A DNA stretch of 64,000 bases from Hyphomicrobium sp. (GTDB taxonomy: Bacteria; Pseudomonadota; Alphaproteobacteria; Rhizobiales; Hyphomicrobiaceae). Shown here piece after piece: positions 1-7,468 of this stretch (positions are counted from its first letter, which is position 1; the number at the start of each line of letters is the position of its first letter). The notes beneath the pieces were generated by a model, which ran no database searches, was not told where the DNA came from, and saw only the letters and a program-made list of their open reading frames with translations. Position numbers and translations under genes: made by a program. The stretch is taken from the NCBI GenBank assembly GCA_016793445.1, contig JAEUME010000003.1, positions 178,157 through 242,156 of the forward strand, read 5' to 3'.

Positions 1-402
1 GGCGTCGCGCTTCTGCGCGCCATCAAGGCTCTCGATTCCCTCAAGTCCGAGAACGACGACCAGAAGGTCGGCATCCAGATCGTGCGCAAGGCGCTGCAGG
101 CTCCGGCCCGTCAGATCGCCGCCAACGCTGGTGAGGATGGCTCGGTCATTGTCGGCAAGATCATGGAGAACTCCAAGTACGCCTTCGGCTACAACGCGCA
201 GAGCCACGAGTATGGCGACCTGTTCCAGCAGGGCGTCATCGACCCGACCAAGGTCGTGCGTTGCGCGCTGCAGGATGCGGCCTCGGTTGCGGGCCTGCTC
301 ATCACGACGGAAGCCATGATCGCTGAAGTGCCCAAGAAGGAAGGCGGCCACTCTCACGGCCCGGCCGGCGGCATGGGCGGCATGGGTGACATGGGCTTCT
401 AA
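1..402 (+). CDS. groEL: Chaperonin GroEL, C-terminal part
   Basis: The window opens inside this gene; frame 1 is open from the first base to the TAA stop, giving the last 133 residues of the 60 kDa chaperonin that folds proteins inside a double heptameric ring with GroES. The stretch covers the C-terminal part of the equatorial domain ([19 protein letters not shown]) and ends in the flexible Gly/Met tail [11 protein letters not shown] that is characteristic of GroEL. A strong intrinsic terminator follows 26 bp after the stop. Identification is certain; the start lies outside the window. Confidence 0.97.
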   Translation, partial: GVALLRAIKALDSLKSENDDQKVGIQIVRKALQAPARQIAANAGEDGSVIVGKIMENSKYAFGYNAQSHEYGDLFQQGVIDPTKVVRCALQDAASVAGLLITTEAMIAEVPKKEGGHSHGPAGGMGGMGDMGF

Positions 403-427
403 GAAGCACATAAGGACTTTGGACAAG

Positions 428-462
428 CTGGCCCCGGAGCAATCCGGGGCCAGTTCTTTTTT
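428..462 (+). terminator. Intrinsic terminator of groEL
   Basis: A perfect 10 bp GC-rich stem (CTGGCCCCGG at 428-437, CCGGGGCCAG at 444-453) with a six-base loop is followed by TTCTTTTTT, the classic Rho-independent layout, just after the groEL stop. Confidence 0.93.
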
Positions 463-826
463 GGTGCGAGCAATGCCGCACAACCGCGTGAAGGCTCATG
501 CGTTCTCATCGCAGCGGCGCTGGATGAGCGCCTTGCGCGAGCCAATGCAGCGTCCCTCATTCACCTAGTGAGAACTGCATACGTAAGATTACGCACGCGG
601 CGGTACGCGCGCTGATCTCGAATCAAGGCTTCTTTGTTCGTAAGTAGTCTGAATAAATTTTTATAGCTGTGCACAAGGCGCGGCGTGCAATCTGCGGCGC
701 GAATATTCAGCTACATTTTCTTCTCGCGCATTACTGGAAAATTCGAAGCACCGCGTCCGCATGTTCGGTCATGCGCGATGAACAGTCCTACTTTGCCAAA
801 ACCCATGAGCAACAGGAAGGGAAGAT
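463..826. other. Intergenic stretch, no gene seen
   Basis: About 360 bases between the groEL terminator and the acidic protein gene. I see no credible ORF or structured RNA. A small dyad CGTAA-GA-TTACG lies at 582-593, and the second half is AT-richer than its surroundings, so it probably holds the promoter of the downstream gene, but no clear -35/-10 pair stands out. Confidence 0.5.
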
Positions 827-1468
827 ATGCCTCAAGATATTTTAAGCAGTCTCGATGCGTTATGCGCACAAGTTCGCGCGCGCATAGAAGCCACGCCTGA
901 TTTCAAAACGCTTCATGCCCTGGAGCGGACCCTGTCGGAGGTGCGCGGCTTCATGCCCGAGGTGGCCGTTGAGGGGCTCCACGAGAGTAATGATGAGGTG
1001 GCGGCCGCACCCGTCTCCGAGTCATTGGACTGCGAGGCCGAGGCTCCAGCCAGTGCCGAAGCCGAGGTCCCGGCAAGCGCCGAAGCTGAAAGTGAAGCCG
1101 AAACTCCAGCGTGCGCCGAAGCCGAGACTGAAGCAGCGGCGGTGACGGCGGAGACCGAGCCAGCGGAAGCCTCGACTGAACCAGCGGTTGTTGAAGCCGT
1201 GGAGGCAGCGGAAGTGGAAGTTGAAACCGAAGCCGAGCCGGCGGCGCCGGCAGCCGAGAGTGCGCAAGAGGCTTGTACGGCGGAGGCCGAGGCCGTAGCC
1301 CCTGCGGATGCGGGGGATGAGCCCGAGGTGGCGGCGGAGGAGGCAGTCACGGCCGAGGAGCCGGCCGAGGCGGCTTCGGAGCCTGACGGCGAGCCGGTGG
1401 AAGAAATCGTGACGGTGTTGCCGGGCGAGATTGCAGCCACAGCCGAGCAGGTTGCCACCACGCACTAA
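827..1468 (+). CDS. Acidic Ala/Glu-rich low-complexity protein, function unknown
   Basis: A 213-residue protein with a well-placed ribosome site (GGAAGGGA just before the ATG). Residues 1-60 look like a short helical region (SLDALCAQVRARIEATPDF, then LHALERTLSEVRGFMPEV). From about residue 60 to the end it is almost wholly Ala, Glu, Pro, Thr and Val in imperfect EAE-PA type repeats, strongly acidic and probably disordered. There is no signal peptide or membrane segment. Antisense open frames of 150-180 codons over the repeats are artefacts of the GAG/GCC composition. I do not recognise a family. The start and the non-repetitive N-terminus make it a real gene; proximity to groEL is not evidence of function. 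Confidence 0.7.
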   Translation: MPQDILSSLDALCAQVRARIEATPDFKTLHALERTLSEVRGFMPEVAVEGLHESNDEVAAAPVSESLDCEAEAPASAEAEVPASAEAESEAETPACAEAETEAAAVTAETEPAEASTEPAVVEAVEAAEVEVETEAEPAAPAAESAQEACTAEAEAVAPADAGDEPEVAAEEAVTAEEPAEAASEPDGEPVEEIVTVLPGEIAATAEQVATTH

Positions 1469-1510
1469 CGCCAGCATGAAACGGACCTAGACGGCGCTTG
1501 CAGAAGACCT

Positions 1511-1547
1511 TGGTGCCACCGCAAGCCTCGCGGGCCGGCACCCTTTT
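1511..1547 (+). terminator. Possible terminator after the acidic protein gene
   Basis: GGTGCC (1512-1517) and GGCACC (1537-1542) can pair around a 19-base spacer, followed by CTTTT. The stem is short and the U-tract weak, so this is only a candidate. It sits between the acidic protein gene and the convergent btaB. Confidence 0.35.
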
Positions 1548-1561
1548 GCGTGGAAAGGCGC

Positions 1562-2212
1562 TCAGTCCTTCGTCAGCACCGCATAGGCGGAATATCCGCG
1601 CCTGGATTCCTCAAACCGTATCTGCATCCCGTGCCGTCCGGCGGCTTCACGGGCCACACGCTCCAGATCATGGCGCGGGGTGACGTTGTAGTGCTTGAGA
1701 AAGCGCCGGAAGGCCCAACGGGGCGCGTGGGGCAAACGTTCCATCCGGCCGAAATCGACAATATACAACGCCCCGCCCGGATTGAGCGCGCGCACGGCGC
1801 TTTCGATCGCGCTGGGCCAGTCCGGAATCATCGACAGGGCGTAGGAGATGAAAATGCGGTCCGCGCCCGCAAGCTCGAACGTCGCCTGGAGATCGAAATT
1901 CGTCGCATCCCCTTGGGCGAGCTTAACGCGGTCTCGAAGACCATTCTTTTGAATGGCGGCCGTAGCGGTCCGCAGCATTTCGGCAGAAATATCCAAACCG
2001 TAGAAGCGCGCCTGCGGATAGCGCCGCGCGGCACGCACGAGGTTCCACCCCGTTCCGCACGCGATCTCGACGACACTGCCGCCGCGCGGGGGTGCCAGCT
2101 CCTTGATCAACCGGCGCCGCCACAGAAGGTAGTGGGTACGCGTGGCGTCATAGATGTGGCGCTGGAAGCGGTATTGGCGATCCATCTTCTCGGCCGCCGC
2201 GATCGCTGTCAT
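1562..2212 (-). CDS. btaB: BtaB-like diacylglyceryl-homoserine N-methyltransferase (betaine lipid synthesis)
   Basis: A 216-residue class I SAM-dependent methyltransferase: motif I VVEIACGTG at residues 47-55, acidic loop GLDIS near 72-76, then QGDATNFDL and a PGG turn (ALNPGGALYIVDFG). The pattern, the short length and the position directly behind btaA fit BtaB, which adds three methyl groups to the homoserine headgroup to complete diacylglyceryl-N,N,N-trimethylhomoserine (DGTS). An open frame continues 32 codons upstream into btaA, but the ATG at 2212 has an AGGAG ribosome site just after the btaA stop, so I chose it. Likely translated with btaA. The enzyme class is sure; the exact substrate rests on the neighbour. 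Confidence 0.85.
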   Translation of the reverse strand: MTAIAAAEKMDRQYRFQRHIYDATRTHYLLWRRRLIKELAPPRGGSVVEIACGTGWNLVRAARRYPQARFYGLDISAEMLRTATAAIQKNGLRDRVKLAQGDATNFDLQATFELAGADRIFISYALSMIPDWPSAIESAVRALNPGGALYIVDFGRMERLPHAPRWAFRRFLKHYNVTPRHDLERVAREAAGRHGMQIRFEESRRGYSAYAVLTKD

Positions 2213-2225
2213 GTCGGTTGCTCCT

Positions 2226-3482
2226 TCACCCCTTGGTGTAGAGATGGAAGCCGCCATAGATCGCCGAGCGATCCATTGCGAAACACGCTGCGGAGGTTTT
2301 CGGGTCATACGTCCAGCGCGCGAGCAGATCGGGCATGACGCGCCCGGGCAGGATGGTCTTGGGGCCCGCCGTGCGGAAGATAACGCGGGCGCCGGGACGT
2401 GCGGTGCGGGTCATCTCGCGCCACAACGCGTTGAGCGTACCGTCGTCCATCCAGTCCTGCGCATCGAGCAGCACGAAACGATCGAGGCTTTCGGCCGGCT
2501 GAGCCGCGAGGAAGTGGACGAAGTTTTCGTTGAGAACCGTGACGCGATCGGCGCGCGCGCGTACGTTGGCGAAGTTATGTTTTTCAAGGTAGGGCGGAAG
2601 GGGCGCTTGCCCCTCACCCCCGTAGCGCCCGGCAAAAGCCTGCCAGGCGAAATAATTGTCGGCAATGTCGAAGTCGCAGGCGAGACGTTCAACACGCTCC
2701 TTCAGAACATCGGCCATCTCGCGCGCGCCGTTATCACACAGGGCGTCATACTGTGCCGGGGGAATGCCGAGCCCGAACAAGGAGGCCCGCTGCGAGGTCA
2801 CCCAACGCACGATCTTCTTGTCGAACAGCGGTGCGAAATGGAGTTGGAACAAGGCGCGCTGCTCGTCGCGGGTTTCGGCCTTGAGGATCGCCTGCGTGTC
2901 AATTCCCAGCACCCGCGCACTTGCGCGTGCGGATGTGATGAAATGACCGAGCAGGCCGTACCGGTAGAAGTTGCGCGCAAAGCGTGTGATGCGCCGCCGC
3001 CCCGTGATGTCGCGGCCCTCCCAATAGGCCCGCGAGTCGCCGTCGAGCGTGGGCGCGATGAGATCATCATAGAGGCGAACGTTGCGCCTGTCGGAGGCGT
3101 GCGCGAAGAAGCGATGGAACGTTGCGTAGTTGGGCAGCGTGCGAACGGCGGCGAGCTTGAGCTTGTTGAGCGCGACATGGGTTTCGTTCAGGTCGACCGC
3201 GTAGATCTTGGCCGGTCCGGCCGTCAGATAGCTCATCACGTTGCAGCCGCCCGACGCGATGGTCACGATGCGGGATGCCGGCGTGATTTGCAGCGCCTTC
3301 ATATCGGCGCGCGGGTCTTCCCAGATCTGGGGATAGACCATGGAGCGAAATGCAAATGTGAACAGACGCTCCAGCATGCCCTGCCTGCTGAGAGCCGGCC
3401 CTTGATAGACGGCCTCACGCAGAAGATCCGTGCTGGAGCGTGGCATGATTTCATAAGCAGAGGCGCTCGAAGCCGTAGCCAT
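2226..3482 (-). CDS. btaA: BtaA-like 3-amino-3-carboxypropyl transferase (betaine lipid synthesis)
   Basis: A 418-residue DUF3419-family protein. BtaA transfers the aminocarboxypropyl group of S-adenosylmethionine to diacylglycerol, the first step of DGTS betaine-lipid synthesis at the membrane. Visible marks are the N-terminal FAFRSMVYPQIWEDPRADM, the SAM-site variant VTIASGGCNVMSYL (residues 73-86), then VDLNETHVALNKLKL, and WMDDGTLNALWREMTRTARPGARVIFRTA near the C-terminus. Full length for the family. It lies 35 bp after the phosphoesterase gene and 13 bp before btaB on the same strand, so the three look like one transcript. Confidence 0.92.
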   Translation of the reverse strand: MATASSASAYEIMPRSSTDLLREAVYQGPALSRQGMLERLFTFAFRSMVYPQIWEDPRADMKALQITPASRIVTIASGGCNVMSYLTAGPAKIYAVDLNETHVALNKLKLAAVRTLPNYATFHRFFAHASDRRNVRLYDDLIAPTLDGDSRAYWEGRDITGRRRITRFARNFYRYGLLGHFITSARASARVLGIDTQAILKAETRDEQRALFQLHFAPLFDKKIVRWVTSQRASLFGLGIPPAQYDALCDNGAREMADVLKERVERLACDFDIADNYFAWQAFAGRYGGEGQAPLPPYLEKHNFANVRARADRVTVLNENFVHFLAAQPAESLDRFVLLDAQDWMDDGTLNALWREMTRTARPGARVIFRTAGPKTILPGRVMPDLLARWTYDPKTSAACFAMDRSAIYGGFHLYTKG

Positions 3483-3517
3483 GTGGGTGCGTTTCCTGTT
3501 TGACGGGAACAGCGGAT

Positions 3518-4330
3518 TTAAGCCGCCAGTTCGATGCTCGATTGTCTTTTCGCTTCGGGTTCATTGGTTTGACGCATCGGCGTGTCACGCCAGCGGATGA
3601 TTTCCAGACGCCCGTCATGGCGTTCGCCAATTGCCGTGCAGCTCTCGACCCAGTCGCCGGTGTTGAGGTAGTGGACGCCATCGATTTGGCGGTCATTGGC
3701 GTGGTGAATATGACCGCAGATGAGGCCGTCAGCGCCCCGCCTGCGCGCTTCGCTGGCGAGCGCGGTCTCGAACTCGCCGATGAAGTTGACGGCGCCCTTG
3801 ACGCGATGCTTCAGGAAGTTGGACAGCGACCAGTACTCAAGTCCCATCCTGCGGCGCAGCCAGTTGAGGGGCGCGTTCAACCAGAGTGCGGTCTCATAGG
3901 AGCGGTCGCCGAGGAAGGCGAGCCAGCGCGCATAACGCACCACAATGTCGAACTCGTCGCCGTGAAGCACGACGTAGCGTTTGCCGTCGGCCGTTTCGTG
4001 GATGCAGTCCCGCCGGATCTCGATACCGCCGAAGTCCATGCCGCAGTAGTCGCGCAGACCGTCATCGTGATTACCCGGGATGAAGACAACGCGCGTTCCC
4101 TTGCGGGCGCGGCGCAGCACTTTCTGGATCACGTCGTTATGCGACTGCGGCCAGACCGGGCCCCGGCGCACTTTCCAGAAGTCGATGATATCGCCGACGA
4201 GATAGAGCGTTTCCGACTCGGTGTGCTTGAGAAACTCAAGCAGTTCTGCGGCTTTCGCCGATCGTGTTCCAAGATGCAAATCCGAGATGAAGACGGATTT
4301 GTAGTTCGATTTCTCGATCGTTGCGGTCAC
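3518..4330 (-). CDS. PlcP-like metallophosphoesterase (LpxH/calcineurin fold)
   Basis: A 270-residue binuclear metallophosphoesterase with the full motif set: ISDLHLG, GDIIDFW, GNHDD, HGDEFD and GHIHH. Automatic annotation would call it UDP-2,3-diacylglucosamine diphosphatase, but the same subfamily includes rhizobial PlcP, a phospholipase C that turns phosphatidylcholine or -ethanolamine into diacylglycerol under phosphate limitation. As first gene before btaA-btaB, which consume diacylglycerol, the PlcP role is the better reading (inference). A GTG at 4330 has AAGGGAG at ideal spacing; the upstream ATG at 4381 in the same frame has no good ribosome site. I looked for a Pho box upstream and found none convincing. 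Confidence 0.82.
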   Translation of the reverse strand: MTATIEKSNYKSVFISDLHLGTRSAKAAELLEFLKHTESETLYLVGDIIDFWKVRRGPVWPQSHNDVIQKVLRRARKGTRVVFIPGNHDDGLRDYCGMDFGGIEIRRDCIHETADGKRYVVLHGDEFDIVVRYARWLAFLGDRSYETALWLNAPLNWLRRRMGLEYWSLSNFLKHRVKGAVNFIGEFETALASEARRRGADGLICGHIHHANDRQIDGVHYLNTGDWVESCTAIGERHDGRLEIIRWRDTPMRQTNEPEAKRQSSIELAA

Positions 4331-4553
4331 GATCAGCTCCCTTGAGCGGCCCGATGGCTCCGCTCCTATTGGGTGAGTCATGTTTCAGGCGTGTGACACC
4401 GCGTGGCGCAATTGCCACGACAATTCCGCGATGCCGATGGACTTGCACGGGCTGCGCGCGCCGCCCATAATGTGCACCTCACCTGCGTGTGTTTGCGCAG
4501 GCCAACCTCACGGCAACGAGCACGGCAACGCTTGAATAGGGAGGCCGGACATC

Positions 4554-4736
4554 ATGCATGCAACCGAAATCCAGGCTCATGCCAGAAAGCTCTACGAGGC
4601 GATGGGCTCCAAGGCTCTTGTGGAAGCGGCGCAAAAGGCCAGGGCGTTCGAGAGCGGTGGGAAGAAAGACGATGCCGAGACGTGGCGGCGGATCGAAGCG
4701 GCCTTGAGGCAGATGCAGGGGCCGCGGTCGACGTAA
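4554..4736 (+). CDS. Small conserved-looking protein, function unknown
   Basis: A 60-residue, charged, helix-forming protein (IQAHARKLYEAMGSKALVEA, then DDAETWRRIEAALRQM) with a good ribosome site (GGGAGG 8 bases before the ATG). It resembles the short alphaproteobacterial proteins that carry a KLYEAMGxKA...A..KA..FE..G...DAxTWRRIE pattern, which have no known function. Cytosolic, no cysteines. It is divergent from the plcP-like gene and convergent with the next small membrane protein gene. Confidence 0.72.
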   Translation: MHATEIQAHARKLYEAMGSKALVEAAQKARAFESGGKKDDAETWRRIEAALRQMQGPRST

Positions 4737-4793
4737 GTGACGAAGTCCTGAAGTGTGGGTGGGGGTCCGTTCACGCAGCGCGGGCGCAGAAGC

Positions 4794-5027
4794 TCAGAGC
4801 GGCGCGTTGCGGAAGATGCGCTCCCATACAAAGAGCAGGGCTGTGTCCATGATGCCGACGCACAGAAAGGCGATTGCGATCGGTCCGGCGGACGTCTCAG
4901 GCAGTCCCAGCCGGTCCGCCCAATAGGCGACGGCCAAACCTGCGACGATGCTGAAAAGGGCGAGAACGGCGAACACGATCTGGACGAAGCGCAGCGAATG
5001 TGCACGTTCGCGGTCCACGTAATCCAT
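4794..5027 (-). CDS. Small two-helix membrane protein, function unknown
   Basis: A 77-residue protein with two predicted membrane segments (about residues 15-37, VQIVFAVLALFSIVAGLAVAYW, and 48-66, IAIAFLCVGIMDTALLFVW) and short charged ends. GAGGTGA sits 6 bases before the ATG. It lies 77 bp downstream of cca on the same strand and may ride on the same transcript. No family recognised. Confidence 0.7.
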   Translation of the reverse strand: MDYVDRERAHSLRFVQIVFAVLALFSIVAGLAVAYWADRLGLPETSAGPIAIAFLCVGIMDTALLFVWERIFRNAPL

Positions 5028-5104
5028 GAAATTTCACCTCTACGCAATACAGACGTCCCGCGGGCCGGAACTTAGCCCGCGACCATCAAATGCAAAAGAT
5101 GTTT

Positions 5105-6376
5105 TTAACGGTTTAGTAACGATTTGGCCGCGAGGCCTTGCAGCACGGACTGGTGCTGCGCCGTATCGGCTGGAAAACCGGCCTCTATCCACCAATCCTC
5201 GAAGGCGCGCAGGATCTGCCCCACGCCGGGTCCGGCTTTCACGCCCAGGGCCAGCACATCGGCGCCGCGCACCGGCATCGCGGGGATCACCCAACGCTGA
5301 GCCAGGAGGGCTCGTTCCTTGCGCGCCTCATCGGCTACAGAGGCGGCCGATGAGGCCCACGAGTTGAGGGCTGCGCGCAGGAAATTGTCCCGGCCGGCTG
5401 TGTAGAGCCAGCGGCGGGCCTCGGCTTCGGGCGTCTGCGGCTCGTAGGCCGGATGGCGTCGTGCGGCCGCGCCAAGTGCGTCGGCTTCCGCATTCGAAAG
5501 ACGTAGATGCGTTGCCAAGTGTGAAGCGCCCTCAGAACTCTCGAGCGCCAGGACCGCGAGCCGCGCGATTGGATCGGCGGGAAGCCCGCAGGCCTGTTCG
5601 ATAGCGATCAGACGGGAGAGCCGCTCAGGATAGGTGTCGCGGCCCAGCACCCGGGTAAGGATGGAGCACTCGGCCATGACGGCCACGACCTCGCCAGCGC
5701 GCGGAGCAGCCAGGAGCTTCATCATCTCCACGCCGATGCGCTCGGATGAAAGCCGTGCCAGCCCGTCTTTCAGCGTGACGCAGGCCGCCAGGCCTTGCGC
5801 ATCGGGCGAGCCTTGGCCGATCTGCGCATTGAAACGGAAAAAGCGCAGGATGCGCAGATAATCTTCGCGGATTCGCGCATGCGCATCGCCGATGAAGCGC
5901 ACGCGCCGGGCAATTAGATCCTCAAGCCCGCCGAAGTAGTCGAAGACTTCGCCGGCGGCGTTGGCATAAAGCGCGTTCACGGTGAAATCCCGCCGCGCCG
6001 CGTCCTCGCGCCAGTCGGAACTGAAGGCGACGACTGCGCGGCGGCCGTCGGTCTCCACGTCGCGCCGCAGGGTCGTGACCTCGAAGGGATGTCCGTCCGA
6101 AACGATCGTTACGGTGCCGTGCTCGATGCCGGTGGGATGAACGCTCAACCCAGCCCGTGCCGCGCGCTCCATCACGGTGGCGGGCAGCAGCGGGGTTGCA
6201 ATGTCAATGTCCGTAATCGGCGCGCCGATGAGGGCATTGCGCACCGAGCCCCCCACAACGCGCGCATCGCCGCCCTCACGCGCCAAGGTTTCGAGCACGG
6301 CAACGAGCGCGCTCGCGCGCAACCACGGCGCATCCGCCAGGAGCCTTGTCATCTTGCCTTGGTCAGCTTTCGCCAT
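5105..6376 (-). CDS. cca: CCA tRNA nucleotidyltransferase (class II poly(A) polymerase family)
   Basis: A 423-residue class II nucleotidyltransferase that builds or repairs the 3' CCA end of tRNA. The N-terminal head has the GGSVRNALIGAPITDIDIAT motif (Gly-Gly-x-Val-Arg, then the catalytic Asp-x-Asp), followed by RRDFTVNALY and the base-selecting region EDYLRILRFFRFNAQ. The C-terminal half is the all-helical body and tail. Length is usual for alphaproteobacterial enzymes, without an HD phosphohydrolase domain. It follows the DUF6111 gene by 6 bp and the Nudix gene, all on the minus strand, so the three form an operon. Confidence 0.95.
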   Translation of the reverse strand: MAKADQGKMTRLLADAPWLRASALVAVLETLAREGGDARVVGGSVRNALIGAPITDIDIATPLLPATVMERAARAGLSVHPTGIEHGTVTIVSDGHPFEVTTLRRDVETDGRRAVVAFSSDWREDAARRDFTVNALYANAAGEVFDYFGGLEDLIARRVRFIGDAHARIREDYLRILRFFRFNAQIGQGSPDAQGLAACVTLKDGLARLSSERIGVEMMKLLAAPRAGEVVAVMAECSILTRVLGRDTYPERLSRLIAIEQACGLPADPIARLAVLALESSEGASHLATHLRLSNAEADALGAAARRHPAYEPQTPEAEARRWLYTAGRDNFLRAALNSWASSAASVADEARKERALLAQRWVIPAMPVRGADVLALGVKAGPGVGQILRAFEDWWIEAGFPADTAQHQSVLQGLAAKSLLNR

Positions 6377-6382
6377 CGCGGA

Positions 6383-6664
6383 TTACTTTTTCTCGTCGTT
6401 CGCGCCATGACCAGGTATGACCTTGCCATCATGGTAGGAGGGCGGCGTGTAGGCGTCACCGGGGCGGTGACCGGAGGCCGTCGAGAACAGCATCAGCGTT
6501 GCGATCATGAGAAATGCACCTGTTACGAAAAGCTGCACGAGCGGGGCCTCGCGCAGGACGCTCCACAGCCCGGGCCAGTCGTTGCGCCGGTAGGCGATGT
6601 AGGTGACATAGGCGAGGGTAGGCAAAAGAAAGAAGAACAGGTTCTCCAGAACGATGCGGATCAT
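6383..6664 (-). CDS. DUF6111-like small membrane protein
   Basis: A 93-residue protein with two membrane helices (residues 1-22, MIRIVLENLFFFLLPTLAYVT in part, and 44-62, VQLFVTGAFLMIATLMLFS) and a polar tail (SGHRPGDAYTPPSYHDGKVI) near the C-terminus. The pattern matches the small DUF6111 proteins that sit between a Nudix gene and cca in many Hyphomicrobiales. Its ATG overlaps the Nudix stop by four bases, so translation is coupled. Function unknown. Confidence 0.78.
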   Translation of the reverse strand: MIRIVLENLFFFLLPTLAYVTYIAYRRNDWPGLWSVLREAPLVQLFVTGAFLMIATLMLFSTASGHRPGDAYTPPSYHDGKVIPGHGANDEKK

Positions 6665-7332
6665 GCGGCCGTCAGCCTCCGGTGCAACGCCCGAATGATT
6701 CCAGCCGTTGCGCCCCAGATATAGCGCCCTTCGTGGGGAATGGCATAGAAGTGCCGTTTCGCACCGCGCCAGTCGCGCGCATCGATGCGGTGGTTGGCTT
6801 CATCCAGCAGGAAGGCAAGCGGCACGGTGAAGATGTCCGCCACCTCGTGCGGGTCAGGTCTGAGGGAAAAGCCGGGTTTCACCGCAGCGACCACGGGCGT
6901 GACAAGAAAGCCTGTGCTCGTCTCATAAGGTTCGACATAGCCGAGGGGTTCGACGAAACCGGGGTCGAGCCCGATCTCTTCCTGCGCCTCGCGCAATGCA
7001 GCCGCCAGCGGGGTCTCGTCTTGCGGCTCGATCTTGCCGCCTGGAAAGGCGATCTGCCCTGCATGGGCGGCCAGGTGCGTCGTGCGCTGGGTCAGAAGGA
7101 CGTTGAGCGGCGCGCCGATGACGATGGGAACCAGCACGGCGGCGGGCCGCAACTGGGTCGCATCCGCGGGCCGTACGCTGGGATTGAGGTCGTAGTCGCT
7201 CGGTCGCGGCCCAGGACCTGTCACGGGCGTTTGGGAGACGACCGGCGCGGACAGCAGGTGCGTCGCGGCAAGGATGCGAAACGCGTCCTCGTCCAAGGCC
7301 GGCCAGTTGGGATGGTGCAATATTGAACCCAT
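6661..7332 (-). CDS. Nudix hydrolase, CoA pyrophosphatase type
   Basis: A 223-residue Nudix hydrolase. The Nudix box is at the expected place (GGKIEPQDETPLAAALREAQ followed by EEIGL), preceded by the CoA-type LLTQRTTHLAAHAGQIAFPGG. This UPF0035-like region is typical of enzymes that cut CoA and its derivatives to phosphopantetheine and 3',5'-ADP. The C-terminus ends in IWGATAGIIRALHRRL, also typical. First gene of the Nudix / DUF6111 / cca operon. The family is sure; the substrate is inferred. Confidence 0.9.
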   Translation of the reverse strand: MGSILHHPNWPALDEDAFRILAATHLLSAPVVSQTPVTGPGPRPSDYDLNPSVRPADATQLRPAAVLVPIVIGAPLNVLLTQRTTHLAAHAGQIAFPGGKIEPQDETPLAAALREAQEEIGLDPGFVEPLGYVEPYETSTGFLVTPVVAAVKPGFSLRPDPHEVADIFTVPLAFLLDEANHRIDARDWRGAKRHFYAIPHEGRYIWGATAGIIRALHRRLTAA

Positions 7333-7468
7333 TGGGCTCTTACCCTAAATCCAAGTGGCGCTGCGGTGCAGTAGATTTTGATCCGGGCGCGGCTTGAATC
7401 ACGATACGGTCAAAGTCTAAGGCGAATGTTTCGCCGAATCAGAGGCCAATTCGCAAGGAGAAGATTTT

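Noticed and set aside
913..1477. Minus-strand frames of 150-180 codons over the acidic protein gene
   Set aside because: The Ser/Ala- or Arg-rich translations simply mirror the GAG/GCC repeats; no ribosome site on that strand.
2154..3503. A 449-codon plus-strand open frame over btaA/btaB
   Set aside because: It is a shadow: the minus-strand products have clear domains, while this one has no motif and Arg/Gly-rich shadow composition.
4331..4553. Pho box before the plcP-btaAB operon
   Set aside because: Only single, imperfect TGACA words (about 4394 and 4418) were found, 24 bp apart rather than in the 11 bp-period direct repeats a PhoB site needs.
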